Shown here in pieces: positions 1-10,254 of a stretch of DNA of 64,000 nt (position 1 is the first letter of the stretch; the number at the start of each line of letters is the position of its first letter). Under the pieces are notes generated by a model. The model saw only the letters and a list, made by a program, of their open reading frames with translations. It did no database searches and had not been told where the DNA came from. The stretch covers positions 1,021,007-1,085,006 of the forward strand of contig MIAG01000001.1 of assembly GCA_001829005.1 (NCBI GenBank). Direction: 5' to 3'. The DNA comes from Sphingobacteriia bacterium RIFOXYC2_FULL_35_18. GTDB lineage: Bacteria; Bacteroidota; Bacteroidia; Chitinophagales; Chitinophagaceae. The position numbers and the translations under genes are program-made.

Positions 1-1123
1 AATAAATGCCTTCCCCATTGCCAACTGCAATTTGTAAGAAGTCTGCAATTGATTGGTACACTTCTTTTATTATTGGAATAGGTGGGAACTTTTTCTCTCC
101 ATTTTGTATTAATTCAGTTAAGTCTTTTTGTTGCCACAGTAAAACGGCAAATGCTCTTTTTTCGTCTCTGCCAGCCCTACCAGCTTCTTGGTAATAGTTC
201 TCTAAACAATCTGGAATGTCATGGTGAATTACGGTTCTTACATCTGGCTTATCTATTCCCATGCCAAAGGCATTGGTGCAAACCATCACCCTAGTTTTAT
301 TTTGAATCCAACTCAATTGTTTTTGCTCCCTAATTAATTGATTTAATCCTGCATGATAAAAGTCTGCACTAATTCCTTGTAATAAAATTGCTTCTGCTAT
401 TTTTTTGCATTGTTTTCTACTATTGCAATACACAATACTACTTCCAGGAACTTTTTGTAAAATTTCTAGTATTTTATTGATCTTACTTTCCGATTCAAAA
501 CTACTGTAGGAAATATTCGGCCTTATAAATGGCTGTTTAAAAACACTTGGTTGGAGTAAACCCAATTGTATTTGAATGTCTGCTAACACCAAGGGCGTAG
601 CGGAGGCTGTTACTGCAATAGTTGGAATAGAAGGAAGCTTTTTTTTTGTTTCTACAATTCTACAATACGATGGTCTAAAGTCGTATCCCCATTGTGAAAT
701 ACAATGTGCTTCATCTATCACTAAAAGACTAAATGGGATAAGTGATAGGTATTCATTAAACAGCGGGCTTTCTAGCCTTTCTGGGGAACAGTAAATAAAT
801 TGATAAGCAGATTCACTTGCGTCCAATAAAACTTGTTTTACTTCTTCTTTTTGCATGCCGCTATGTATTGCCACAGCAGCAATCCCTTTCTGTTGTAAGG
901 CATCTACTTGGTCTTTCATCAAAGCAATCAATGGGCTGATGACTAAACTTACTCCTGGTAAAATAATACCCGGAATTTGATAACAGACCGATTTCCCTCC
1001 ACCTGTTGGTAATAGTGCTATACAGTCTTTTCCCTGCAATACAGACTGAATAATTTCTTCTTGTAAAGGCCTAAAAGCAGTATGCTTCCAATATTGTGCT
1101 AATATCTGTAAGGGCGAAGTCAA
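1..1123 (-). CDS. recQ: ATP-dependent DNA helicase RecQ, partial (C-terminus runs off the left edge; start approximate, possibly TTG at 1123)
   Basis: Reverse-strand translation gives ...FRPLQEEIIQSVLQGKDCIALLPTGGGKSVCYQIPGIILPGVSLVISPLIALMKDQV...VIDEAHCISQWGYDFRP...NAFGMGIDKPDVRTVIHHDIP...YYQEAGRAGRD; absent from the ORF track because it is open at the window edge. Confidence 0.92.
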   Translation of the reverse strand, partial: MTSPLQILAQYWKHTAFRPLQEEIIQSVLQGKDCIALLPTGGGKSVCYQIPGIILPGVSLVISPLIALMKDQVDALQQKGIAAVAIHSGMQKEEVKQVLLDASESAYQFIYCSPERLESPLFNEYLSLIPFSLLVIDEAHCISQWGYDFRPSYCRIVETKKKLPSIPTIAVTASATPLVLADIQIQLGLLQPSVFKQPFIRPNISYSSFESESKINKILEILQKVPGSSIVYCNSRKQCKKIAEAILLQGISADFYHAGLNQLIREQKQLSWIQNKTRVMVCTNAFGMGIDKPDVRTVIHHDIPDCLENYYQEAGRAGRDEKRAFAVLLWQQKDLTELIQNGEKKFPPIPIIKEVYQSIADFLQIAVGNGEGIY

Positions 1124-1128
1124 TTGAT

Positions 1129-3255
1129 TTAATAAACTTTTTTAAAGTTCAATCTAACAGAGTTGATGGCCAAAACCACATCGCTTAATCCCATAACCAG
1201 CGCGCCAATGGTAGGACTTAAAAAGCCAAAGGCAGCAACAGGAATGGCAACCACATTGTAAATAAGGGCCCAAAATAAATTTTGTTGTATGGTTAGGTAA
1301 GTATGTTTTCCTAATCCTAATGCAAGCGTCAAATTTTTAACTCCATGATTCATTAAAACTACTTCAGCACTTTGTACCGCAATATGCGCTGCATCGCTTA
1401 ATGATACCCCAACAGTAGCTTTTGCCAACGCAGGCGCATCATTTATTCCGTCACCTACCATTGCTGTTGGTTTAACAGCTGTTAAGGCTTCAATTTTGGC
1501 TGATTTTTGTGAGGGGCTTTGTTCTGCAAATACTTCATCTATGCCTAATTGATTGGCAACATCATCACATTTTGCTTGCATGTCTCCGCTTAGTAAAATG
1601 GTTTTAATTCCTTTTTGTTGCAAAGCTTTTATCATTGAAGCAGCTTCTGGTCGTATTTGATCTTTCAAGTTAATTGAACACAACAATTCATTATTTTTTA
1701 CCAAATAAATATTATGATTGGTGTCTGCGGTTAAATGTGCAACCATTTTATAAGAAGAAGCAGAATACGTATTTCCTTCTTTATCTTCTGCCGTCATTCC
1801 CAAACCTTTTTCTTCTGTTATTTTACTAAATCTAATATCGTCTTTAGTTTTCCATTCCGATGCAATCGCTTTTGCTAATGGATGGGTAGAATATTTCTCT
1901 AATGAATATGCTAAACGTTTGCATTCAGATTCGCCTATTATTTTTCCTGCGGGTGTAAGTTCAAATTGAGCAATTACAAACTGTCCTGTGGTAAGTGTTC
2001 CTGTTTTGTCAAATACTACTTGCTGAATGTCTTTAAATAATTCGAGGGTTTTGGTGTTTTTGAATAATACGCCATTGCGAGCAGCTCTTCCTAATCCAAC
2101 CGCTATTGCTGCAGGTGTTGCAAGCCCCATGGCGCATGGACAAGAGATAACCAGTACAGCAATACTGCGCATTAAGCTTGCTGTAAAATCTTGTGAACCT
2201 ATTGTATAATTAAGAATAAAAGTTAATAAAGAAATACCCACAACAACAGGAACAAAAATCGCACTAATTTTATCAGCTAATAATTGAACAGGTGGTTTTT
2301 CAGTTTGGGCGTCTTTAACCATTTTTAGAATATTTCCTAAAACAGAATCTTCGCCAACCGCAGTAACATAAGCTTTTACTGTCCCATTCACGATGGTTGA
2401 TCCACCAATTAAAATATCTTTTACCTTTTTCTCAACCGGTATAGATTCTCCGGTAATGATAGACTCATCAACAGATACTTCTCCAGATAAAATCTTACAA
2501 TCCATTGGAACCGCTTCCCCGCTTCTAATCAATAATAAATCACCTGTTTTAAGTGAAGTACTTTCTACAGGAAAAATATGTTCGGTTTGTTCATTGTCGT
2601 AAGCAATCATATTAGCCATGGTCTTTTGAGACTTAGCCAATTTGTTTAAAGCAGCCTGCGTTTGTTCTACCGATTTGTCTTCCATCCAATTCCCTAAAAA
2701 TACTAGGGTGATTATGGTTGCTGCAGTTTCATAAAATAAATATTGATTGGCTTGATTGGTTAGTGTGCCATATAAACTGTACACAAATGCAGCCAATGCA
2801 CCCATGGCTACCAATACATTCATATTCGGAACGCCCTTGAGTAAACTTTTTAAACCACTTCTTCCAAAAAAATCCATACCCAATACAAAAACAGGAATGG
2901 TTAATGCCAATTGCACATAAGGATTCATTAACCAGTGAATATGAATACCTGGTATCATATGCAGCATTAATGGGAAAGTAAAGACAGCACAAAAAGCAAA
3001 TCTTTGTAAATGTGTTTGAAAAATGTTTTTTTGCACTTTCCCTAAAGCCTCACCACCTTTTACCTGGTAACCTAAATCGTGTATGCCTTTTTGTATTGCT
3101 GTTTTATTAGTTCCATCAGGGAGGTTAAAACTCACATCTCCTCCAATAAAATTCACTTTCACTTCTTCCATTCCTTTTTCTTTCAGGAATTGATCGATGG
3201 ATAGTGCACAGTTGGTGCAGCTCATGCCCGTTACTTTCCAATTTACTTTTTCCAT
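1129..3255 (-). CDS. Heavy-metal (probably copper) translocating P-type ATPase; likely start MEKVNWKVTGMSCTNC at 3255 rather than 3321
   Basis: HMA motif GMSCTNC, CPC motif VISCPCAMGLATP, DKTGTLT phosphorylation site, MVGDGINDAPAL hinge. Confidence 0.93.
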   Translation of the reverse strand: MEKVNWKVTGMSCTNCALSIDQFLKEKGMEEVKVNFIGGDVSFNLPDGTNKTAIQKGIHDLGYQVKGGEALGKVQKNIFQTHLQRFAFCAVFTFPLMLHMIPGIHIHWLMNPYVQLALTIPVFVLGMDFFGRSGLKSLLKGVPNMNVLVAMGALAAFVYSLYGTLTNQANQYLFYETAATIITLVFLGNWMEDKSVEQTQAALNKLAKSQKTMANMIAYDNEQTEHIFPVESTSLKTGDLLLIRSGEAVPMDCKILSGEVSVDESIITGESIPVEKKVKDILIGGSTIVNGTVKAYVTAVGEDSVLGNILKMVKDAQTEKPPVQLLADKISAIFVPVVVGISLLTFILNYTIGSQDFTASLMRSIAVLVISCPCAMGLATPAAIAVGLGRAARNGVLFKNTKTLELFKDIQQVVFDKTGTLTTGQFVIAQFELTPAGKIIGESECKRLAYSLEKYSTHPLAKAIASEWKTKDDIRFSKITEEKGLGMTAEDKEGNTYSASSYKMVAHLTADTNHNIYLVKNNELLCSINLKDQIRPEAASMIKALQQKGIKTILLSGDMQAKCDDVANQLGIDEVFAEQSPSQKSAKIEALTAVKPTAMVGDGINDAPALAKATVGVSLSDAAHIAVQSAEVVLMNHGVKNLTLALGLGKHTYLTIQQNLFWALIYNVVAIPVAAFGFLSPTIGALVMGLSDVVLAINSVRLNFKKVY

Positions 3256-3334
3256 GATCAAATTTACAAAAGGCTTTGCTCGTTCATTTGCGAGTTTGGA
3301 ATAATATTCCCTTTTAGCCAACTATCTTTGTATC

Positions 3335-3757
3335 ATGGATGCAATTTTTACCATTGACCAAATAGATCGAGTAGCTGCGTCATTTTTTAAAAAGTGCCAA
3401 AAGCACAAGGTTTGGGCATTTCATGCGCCAATGGGGGCAGGTAAAACCACTTTTATTAGCGCACTCTGCACTCATTTAGGGGCAAAAGATACTTTGAGTA
3501 GTCCAACTTTTGCTATTGTAAATGAGTATTCAAGTACAAGTGTAGGCACTTTGTATCATATGGATTGGTATCGCCTCAAAAGCGAAGGGGAAGCCATTGA
3601 TGCAGGCGTTGAAGATTTGTTGAACAGCGGATCTTATTGCTTTGTAGAATGGCCAGAAAATGCTCCCAATTTATTGGGGCCAGAAACTCTTCACTTATTT
3701 TTAGAAGTATTAGATGCCCAAACTAGGCGTTTGTATATTCCTGAAGAACAAGCTTAA
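3335..3757 (+). CDS. tsaE: tRNA threonylcarbamoyladenosine biosynthesis ATPase TsaE
   Basis: Walker A GAGKTTF, SSPTFAIVNEY, HMDWYRL, FVEWPEN. Confidence 0.92.
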   Translation: MDAIFTIDQIDRVAASFFKKCQKHKVWAFHAPMGAGKTTFISALCTHLGAKDTLSSPTFAIVNEYSSTSVGTLYHMDWYRLKSEGEAIDAGVEDLLNSGSYCFVEWPENAPNLLGPETLHLFLEVLDAQTRRLYIPEEQA

Positions 3758-3786
3758 TTTGTTAACTTCAATCTTTAACCTTACAC

Positions 3787-5001
3787 ATGGCAACCAGCAA
3801 ACCAAGTATTAGTCCTTCGCTTTTATATGAAGCAATGGAGGAAACTTTAGATATTAAAACCCCAGGGGCAAAATTACATATTGGCATCCCCAAAGAAATT
3901 GCCTTTCAGGAAAATAGAATTGCACTTACTCCAGATGCAGTAGGTGTATTGGTGGCCAATGGAAATATGGTTACCATAGAACACAATGCTGGGGAGCGCA
4001 GTCATTATTCTGATAGAGATTATTCAGAAGCAGGGGCACAAATCGTTTATGATCGTGCTGCTGTTTATCAATGCCCAATATTGGTAAAAAGTGCCCCACC
4101 CGTTGAAGATGATATTCCATTGCTTCAAATGAATCAAATCATCATTTCTCCTATACACCATTCTGCATTAAAAAAAGAAATCATTGAAAAAATGATGGCT
4201 AAGCGAATTACTGCGCTAAGCTTCGAAAATTTTAAAGATGATAGTGGTACTTATCCTATTGTTAGAAGCATGAGTGAAATTGCTGGTAGTGCAGTGATGT
4301 TGATTGCTGGACAATACCTAAGCAGTTTTAATGAAGGGAAGGGGGTATTATTAGGGGGAATCAGTGGTATTCCACCTACCAAAGTGGTGATCATTGGGGC
4401 AGGTATAGTTGGGGAATGTGCAACTCGAAATGCTTTAGCAATGGGGGCATCGGTAAAAGTGTTCGATAATAATATTTATAGACTTAAACAAATGCAAAAC
4501 AATTTGGGACAACGCGTTTGGACCAGTGTTTTAGAGCCTCGTATATTGGCCAAGCAGTTAAAAACTTGTGAAGTGGCTGTAGGTGCTTTAAGCAATGAAT
4601 ATGGTAGAGCTCCCGTGGTAGTAACCGAAGAAATGGTTGCAGCAATGCGTCCGAATAGCATTATTATTGATGTTGCTATAGACCGAGGAGGATGTTTTGA
4701 AACCAGTGAACTAACCAGTTATGAAGAACCTACTTTTTTAAAGCATGGAGTTATTCATTATTGCGTACCCAATATCCCTAGTGGATTTGCAAGAACTGCC
4801 TCTCAAGCAATTAGTAATGTATTAATGCCCTTGCTATTAGAAATAAGTGATGAGGGTGGCTTAGAAGAAATGATTTGGCACAAGTTCAATGTTAGGGAAG
4901 GAGTGTATCTTTTCAAAGGTTCGGTAACGGATATTTATATCAGTCAGAAATTTGATTTAAAATATACCGACCTCAATTTATTGATTGCGAGTAGAAGATA
5001 A
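3787..5001 (+). CDS. ald: Alanine dehydrogenase
   Basis: HIGIPKEIAFQENRIALTPDAV start, VVIIGAGIVGECATRNALAMGASVKVFDN Rossmann segment, C-terminal HYCVPNIPSGFARTASQAISNVLMP. Confidence 0.9.
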   Translation: MATSKPSISPSLLYEAMEETLDIKTPGAKLHIGIPKEIAFQENRIALTPDAVGVLVANGNMVTIEHNAGERSHYSDRDYSEAGAQIVYDRAAVYQCPILVKSAPPVEDDIPLLQMNQIIISPIHHSALKKEIIEKMMAKRITALSFENFKDDSGTYPIVRSMSEIAGSAVMLIAGQYLSSFNEGKGVLLGGISGIPPTKVVIIGAGIVGECATRNALAMGASVKVFDNNIYRLKQMQNNLGQRVWTSVLEPRILAKQLKTCEVAVGALSNEYGRAPVVVTEEMVAAMRPNSIIIDVAIDRGGCFETSELTSYEEPTFLKHGVIHYCVPNIPSGFARTASQAISNVLMPLLLEISDEGGLEEMIWHKFNVREGVYLFKGSVTDIYISQKFDLKYTDLNLLIASRR

Positions 5002-5002
5002 A

Positions 5003-5617
5003 TTATTTGTAATCATTAATATGAATTCGCTCAGTGCAAAAATGAATTTCAGCCTCTTCATTGCTGCAGATAATTACAATTTTATCGTTACAATAAGTTT
5101 GAATTAATGATTGATAAAGTGAGTAGCCCTCTTTATCTAAATTAGTACAAGGCTCATCCAATAATAGAACAGGGGTGTCTGAAAAAACAGCCTGGGCCAG
5201 CTTAAGCCTCTGCTTCATTCCACTACTGAATTTACTAATTTGTTTGTTGGCAGTTTTTCCTAGTCCTATAAGAGCTAATATTTCTGGTATTGTTTTTTTA
5301 TTGCTTAATGGCTTGAAATTGTTATGAAACTCTAATAGTTCAATCCCGCTCATCTCTTCAATCAATTCTAAATAAGGCGTACAAATAGAAATGTGTTGAA
5401 AATGTTTTTCAGCTTCTACAGGTAATTTAAAATCGCCTTCATTAAAATTGATATTACCTGCAATGCATTGCAATAAAGTACTTTTTCCCGAACCATTGTG
5501 TCCGGTGATTGCATAAGCATGCCCAATATTAAACTGATAATTCAATCTTCGGAATATCCATTCCCGATTAAATTTTTTACCGCAGTTAATTAGCTCAATG
5601 AAATAATTATTCATCAT
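5003..5617 (-). CDS. ABC transporter ATP-binding protein (stand-alone ATPase); likely start near [16 protein letters not shown], overlapping the end of lpxA
   Basis: Walker [10 protein letters not shown], signature [14 protein letters not shown], Walker [13 protein letters not shown]. Confidence 0.85.
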   Translation of the reverse strand: MMNNYFIELINCGKKFNREWIFRRLNYQFNIGHAYAITGHNGSGKSTLLQCIAGNINFNEGDFKLPVEAEKHFQHISICTPYLELIEEMSGIELLEFHNNFKPLSNKKTIPEILALIGLGKTANKQISKFSSGMKQRLKLAQAVFSDTPVLLLDEPCTNLDKEGYSLYQSLIQTYCNDKIVIICSNEEAEIHFCTERIHINDYK

Positions 5618-6404
5618 CGTTTGCGCCCTTAGTAAAACGCTTGATAATACCACGCCCACTTTCTCTAATGAAAGTAACAATCTCGTCTCTTTCATCAGTT
5701 GCAGGCAATTCTTCTTCAATGTATTCCAATGCTTGAGAAGTGTTTAACCCTTTGTTGTAAATGGTTCTGTAAACGTCTAAAATATGATTGATTTGTTCTA
5801 ACGGGAATCCCCTTCTTTTTAATCCAACACTGTTTACTCCGCCATAGCTTAATGGGTTGCGTACAGCTTTTATATAAGGAGGCACATCTTTGCTTACCAA
5901 GCTTCCACCTGCAATAAATGTGTGTTGCCCAATATTTACAAACTGATGTACAGCACTTACGCCACCTACGACTGCCCAATCTCCGATTGTTACGTGACCT
6001 GCTACCTGAACACTATTACTCATGATAACATGACTGCCAATAATACAATCGTGTGCAATATGACTATAAGCCATAATTAAACAATGATTCCCTATAACTG
6101 TTTTTCCTCTGTCTTCAGTACCTCTATTAATCGTTACAAATTCTCTAATAGTAGTATGGTCACCTATTTCAACAGTTGTTTTTTCTCCAACAAATTTTAA
6201 GTCTTGAGGAATAGCACCTAAAACCGCACCAGGGAAAATGCGACAATTTTTTCCAATTCTGGTGCCATCCATAATGGTAACATTGCTACCAATCCAAGTG
6301 CCTTCTCCCACTTGAACATCTCCGTGAATCACGGTGAAAGGATCAATTTTTACGTTGGGGGCAATCCGTGCATTGGGATCAATATAAGTATAAGGATGCG
6401 TCAT
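5607..6404 (-). CDS. lpxA: Acyl-ACP--UDP-N-acetylglucosamine O-acyltransferase LpxA (start [14 protein letters not shown])
   Basis: Left-handed beta-helix hexapeptide repeats, [40 protein letters not shown]; downstream of lpxD and lpxC-fabZ. Confidence 0.94.
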   Translation of the reverse strand: MTHPYTYIDPNARIAPNVKIDPFTVIHGDVQVGEGTWIGSNVTIMDGTRIGKNCRIFPGAVLGAIPQDLKFVGEKTTVEIGDHTTIREFVTINRGTEDRGKTVIGNHCLIMAYSHIAHDCIIGSHVIMSNSVQVAGHVTIGDWAVVGGVSAVHQFVNIGQHTFIAGGSLVSKDVPPYIKAVRNPLSYGGVNSVGLKRRGFPLEQINHILDVYRTIYNKGLNTSQALEYIEEELPATDERDEIVTFIRESGRGIIKRFTKGANDDE

Positions 6405-6442
6405 ATTTTTTGTTTCAATGGTAAGATACGATTTTGATTTCT

Positions 6443-7855
6443 TTAGTTGTCTGCTCTTCTTACAACTTGTGCAACTAAATCTGCTTCTGTGGCAACTTTG
6501 CCTCCTACATAAACCGTACCTCTCATTTCGCAAATGCCTCTTCTGATGGGGCCTAGGAATTCTAATTTTAATACCATGGTATCACCAGGCCTTACCATTT
6601 GCTTGAATTTGCAATTGTCAATTTTTAAAAAATAAGTATCATATTTTCCCTCAGGCATAGAATTGATACAAAGAATACCGCCTGTTTGTGCGAGTGCTTC
6701 AATTTGTAATACACCTGGCATTACCGGATTTCCTGGGAAATGTCCAGGGAAAAACCATTCATTAAAACTTACATTTTTGATACCAACAATATAAGTGTCT
6801 GTTAATTCAATGATTTTATCTACCAATAAAAAAGGGTGTCTATGAGGTAATGTTTTTTCTATTTGTTCTAGTGTAAACACGGGTGGTACAGTTGGGTCAT
6901 AAGTTGGAACCCCCTTTACGTGTTTATTTTTTTTGATGTACTGCTTAATTTTCTTTGCAAACTCTACATTAGAGCTATGGCCTGGTCTGTTGGCAATAAT
7001 TCTTGCTTTGATTGGATAACCAATTAAAGCAAGATCTCCTACCACATCTAATAGTTTGTGTCTGGCAGGTTCATTAGGGAATCTTAGTTCTAAGTTGTTT
7101 AAATAGCCTTCACTTTTAACGGCAATTTCTTCCTTCTTAAAAATCTTAGCCAATCGAGTCATTTCTGCATCAGTAATGGGTTTGTCTACCACCACAATTG
7201 CATTGTTTATGTCTCCACCCTTTATCAAATCATTGTCTAATAACATTTCTAGCTCATGTAAAAAGCAAAATGTTCTACAAGGAGCAATTTCTGTTTTAAA
7301 GTCTTTGATGGTTTTTAAACCAGCATGTTGGGTACCTAATACTGGGCTATTAAAATCAATCAATGTGGTTATTTGATAGTCCATCGCAGGTAAAGCCACC
7401 ATTTCTACTCTTTTGCCTTCGTCGTAATGATATATATTCTCATCTAAACTGTACCAAATTTTGGCTGCTTCTTGCTCTAAAACACCTATTTCTTCAATTA
7501 AAGAAATAAAAGGGGCTGAGCTACCGTCCATAATAGGAATTTCAGGTCCATTCACTTCAATCAACACATTGTCTATGCCCATTCCTACTAAAGCTGCTAG
7601 TATATGCTCAACGGTGCTTACTTTGGCTTCACCTACTTGTAGAGTAGTACCTCTACTGGTATCGGTCACTAAGTCGCAGTCGGCTTTTATGATGGGTTTA
7701 TTGGGTAAATCGGTACGTTGAAATTGAATGCCAAACCCAGGATTAGCAGGCTTTAAAATCATATCTACCAATACACCTGTGTGCAAACCAGTACCACTGA
7801 TTTGAATTGGTTGAGATAAAGTATGTTGTTTCTCGGGATTAAAATTCATATCCAT
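6443..7855 (-). CDS. Bifunctional UDP-3-O-acyl-N-acetylglucosamine deacetylase / 3-hydroxyacyl-ACP dehydratase (LpxC-FabZ fusion)
   Basis: N-terminal LpxC ([38 protein letters not shown]) followed in frame by FabZ ([39 protein letters not shown]). Confidence 0.95.
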   Translation of the reverse strand: MDMNFNPEKQHTLSQPIQISGTGLHTGVLVDMILKPANPGFGIQFQRTDLPNKPIIKADCDLVTDTSRGTTLQVGEAKVSTVEHILAALVGMGIDNVLIEVNGPEIPIMDGSSAPFISLIEEIGVLEQEAAKIWYSLDENIYHYDEGKRVEMVALPAMDYQITTLIDFNSPVLGTQHAGLKTIKDFKTEIAPCRTFCFLHELEMLLDNDLIKGGDINNAIVVVDKPITDAEMTRLAKIFKKEEIAVKSEGYLNNLELRFPNEPARHKLLDVVGDLALIGYPIKARIIANRPGHSSNVEFAKKIKQYIKKNKHVKGVPTYDPTVPPVFTLEQIEKTLPHRHPFLLVDKIIELTDTYIVGIKNVSFNEWFFPGHFPGNPVMPGVLQIEALAQTGGILCINSMPEGKYDTYFLKIDNCKFKQMVRPGDTMVLKLEFLGPIRRGICEMRGTVYVGGKVATEADLVAQVVRRADN

Positions 7856-7909
7856 AGTTCCGCTCTTTAAGATTGCGAAATTAAGTTATCCCGATGGTTT
7901 AACCTCATA

Positions 7910-8962
7910 TTACGATTTAACCCTTTCAGAAAGCAGTTCAGCAACTAATTTTTCCAAGGCTTGAATCCTTTTTTCGGTTTCAGGTAAATTTCGGGTTGCT
8001 GCTTGAACCCTTAACGAGCTAGTATAATCAAAAGCGGGGTAACCGTTTACCGATTTATTGGGTTCTTTGATGGTTTTGGTAATGCCACTTCTTCCGCCAA
8101 TTTTTGTGCCATCTGCAATACTTAAATGACCTGCTACACCAGTTTGTCCACCCATCATTACATATTTGCCCACTTTGGAACTGCCGCTAATGCCTGATTG
8201 TGCAGCTATGACTGTATTACTTCCAATTTCAACGTTATGGGCTATTTGTACTAGGTTGTCAATTTTGGCTCCCTTTTTAATAATGGTTGAACCCATAGTA
8301 GCCCGATCTATAGTGGTGTTGGCGCCAATTTCAACATAATCTTCTACTACTACATTACCCAACTGTGGCACTTTGGTAAAACTGCCATCTGCTTGCGGTG
8401 CAAATCCAAATCCATCGCTTCCAATTACAACTCCAGCATGTATAATTACATTGTTCCCGATTACACAATCTTTATAAATTTTAACTCCGGGATAAATAGT
8501 GGTATTGTCTCCAACAATGACCCTGTCACCCAAATAGACCCCTGGATAAATTTTGCTATTGTTCCCGATTTTTACTTGATCACTTATGAATGCAAAAGCA
8601 CCAATATAAACGGATGAACCAATACTTGCAGAATCCGAAATATGAGTAGGATTTTGGATGCCAGTCAATTGATTGGCAGCCATCTCTTGGTATTTGGTCA
8701 TTAAAACTGCAAAAGCACTATATGCATCTGGAACCCTTATCAATGTTGAATTTACAGGGGCTTTTAACTGTAATGATTGGTTCACAATCACCACCGATGC
8801 TTGGGTTGAATATAAATAGTCTTCGTATTTAGGGTTGGCTAGAAATGATATTTGAGAAGGTTTTGCTTCTTCAATTTTACCAAATGAATCAACTATTGCA
8901 TTGGCATCTCCTTCAATAGTTCCATTGATCATTAATCCAATCTGGGCTGCGCTAAACTGCAT
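7910..8962 (-). CDS. lpxD: UDP-3-O-(3-hydroxymyristoyl)glucosamine N-acyltransferase LpxD
   Basis: N-terminal LpxD domain ([21 protein letters not shown]), hexapeptide repeats with [15 protein letters not shown] and [13 protein letters not shown]. Confidence 0.94.
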   Translation of the reverse strand: MQFSAAQIGLMINGTIEGDANAIVDSFGKIEEAKPSQISFLANPKYEDYLYSTQASVVIVNQSLQLKAPVNSTLIRVPDAYSAFAVLMTKYQEMAANQLTGIQNPTHISDSASIGSSVYIGAFAFISDQVKIGNNSKIYPGVYLGDRVIVGDNTTIYPGVKIYKDCVIGNNVIIHAGVVIGSDGFGFAPQADGSFTKVPQLGNVVVEDYVEIGANTTIDRATMGSTIIKKGAKIDNLVQIAHNVEIGSNTVIAAQSGISGSSKVGKYVMMGGQTGVAGHLSIADGTKIGGRSGITKTIKEPNKSVNGYPAFDYTSSLRVQAATRNLPETEKRIQALEKLVAELLSERVKS

Positions 8963-8971
8963 ATAGGTGGG

Positions 8972-10186
8972 TTAGGTTAACAGACAAATGTAGAATTTTT
9001 TTATCTGAGACGAAAGATTTTGCTGTATCATAGAATTGTCCACTTCTGTAATATCTTTTACTGTTCCATCTTTGTACAGAATATTGATTTTCTCTTCTTT
9101 GCTTTGGTAAGTTGTATTAGTTGCTATACCTGTGAAACATAGAAAATTGGCTTCTTCTTCATTTACCCCAAATTGCTGCATAACCTGTTGCTTTTTTGTT
9201 TCCACAAATGATGGCTCAAACGGGGCTGCTTGAATACTGGTTTTATAAATATTCCGGTTGAGCATTCTTGTGCAAAGCAATGAGAGTACTTTATCTGAAT
9301 GGGTGCTCCATTTTTTAATTGCACTAATGACATCAAAATCGTCCATCAAACAAAAACGTTTAATGGTTTCTGTATTCATTGGTCCGTTGAATTCCCCTAA
9401 AAAAAAGTCTACTTGTGATCCCGTGGTTAAACTGTCGCGATGTTCATTATAAATAGACCTAACTCTTTGAATAATTTTAACCAGCATTTTTTCGGCAGAT
9501 AAAACCGTTTTATGCAAGTAAACCTGCCAATACATTTGTCTTCTTGCAACTAAAAATTTTTCTACACTATAAATGCCTTTTTCTTCAATCATGAGTTGCC
9601 CTTGATGTACAGTGAGCATTTTCAAAATTCGATCGTATCCAATGACTCCCTCGCTAACCCCTGAAAAAAAGCTGTCTCTACTTAAATAGTCCATTCTGTC
9701 TACATCTAATTGTCCGCTGATGAGTTGGTGTAGAAAAGGTTTATGGTATTGATTGGTGAATATATCTATTGCTAAACTCAGCTGCCCGTTCAATTCGTTG
9801 TTCATGAGTTGCATTATCTGTAGTGAAAGGTCTTCATGATGAACTCCCAATACCAGTTCATGCTCCAATGCATGCGAGAATGGCCCATGCCCAATATCGT
9901 GTAATAAAATGGCTGCTTTTACAGCAATTTCCTCCTCTTTGGTAATTTCAATTTCCTTGCTCCTGAGCTCGTTTACCACATTACACATTAAATGGTATGC
10001 CCCTAAGGAATGATGTAATCGGGTATGAACGGCACCAGGATAAACCAATTGCGCCATGGCCATTTGTTGAATCCTTCTCAAGCGTTGGTAAAAAGGATGT
10101 CCAATGATGGAAAAAATGAGAGGATGACTTATGGTGATGAAACCGTATACAGGATCGTTAATAATCTTTCTTTTTGGATTGGCCAT
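8972..10186 (-). CDS. HD-domain phosphohydrolase (dNTPase/SAMHD1-like family)
   Basis: H...HD...D motif: RLHHSLGAYHL, LLHDIGHGPFSHALEH, DVDRMDYLSRDSFFSGV. Confidence 0.87.
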   Translation of the reverse strand: MANPKRKIINDPVYGFITISHPLIFSIIGHPFYQRLRRIQQMAMAQLVYPGAVHTRLHHSLGAYHLMCNVVNELRSKEIEITKEEEIAVKAAILLHDIGHGPFSHALEHELVLGVHHEDLSLQIMQLMNNELNGQLSLAIDIFTNQYHKPFLHQLISGQLDVDRMDYLSRDSFFSGVSEGVIGYDRILKMLTVHQGQLMIEEKGIYSVEKFLVARRQMYWQVYLHKTVLSAEKMLVKIIQRVRSIYNEHRDSLTTGSQVDFFLGEFNGPMNTETIKRFCLMDDFDVISAIKKWSTHSDKVLSLLCTRMLNRNIYKTSIQAAPFEPSFVETKKQQVMQQFGVNEEEANFLCFTGIATNTTYQSKEEKINILYKDGTVKDITEVDNSMIQQNLSSQIKKFYICLLT

Positions 10187-10254
10187 GCTGTTGCTGAATT
10201 GTTAATAAAGGTAGTATTTAGAACTTCAAACAAAATTATAAATAGCTTAGCAAT

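Noticed and set aside
6-794. Small plus-strand ORFs (62, 70 and 72 aa) at the left edge
   Set aside because: They lie antisense to the clear RecQ helicase coding sequence on the minus strand.
6443-7855. LpxC-FabZ fusion as a novel gene fusion
   Set aside because: This fusion is established in Bacteroidota, and the flanking lpxD and lpxA fit the usual arrangement.
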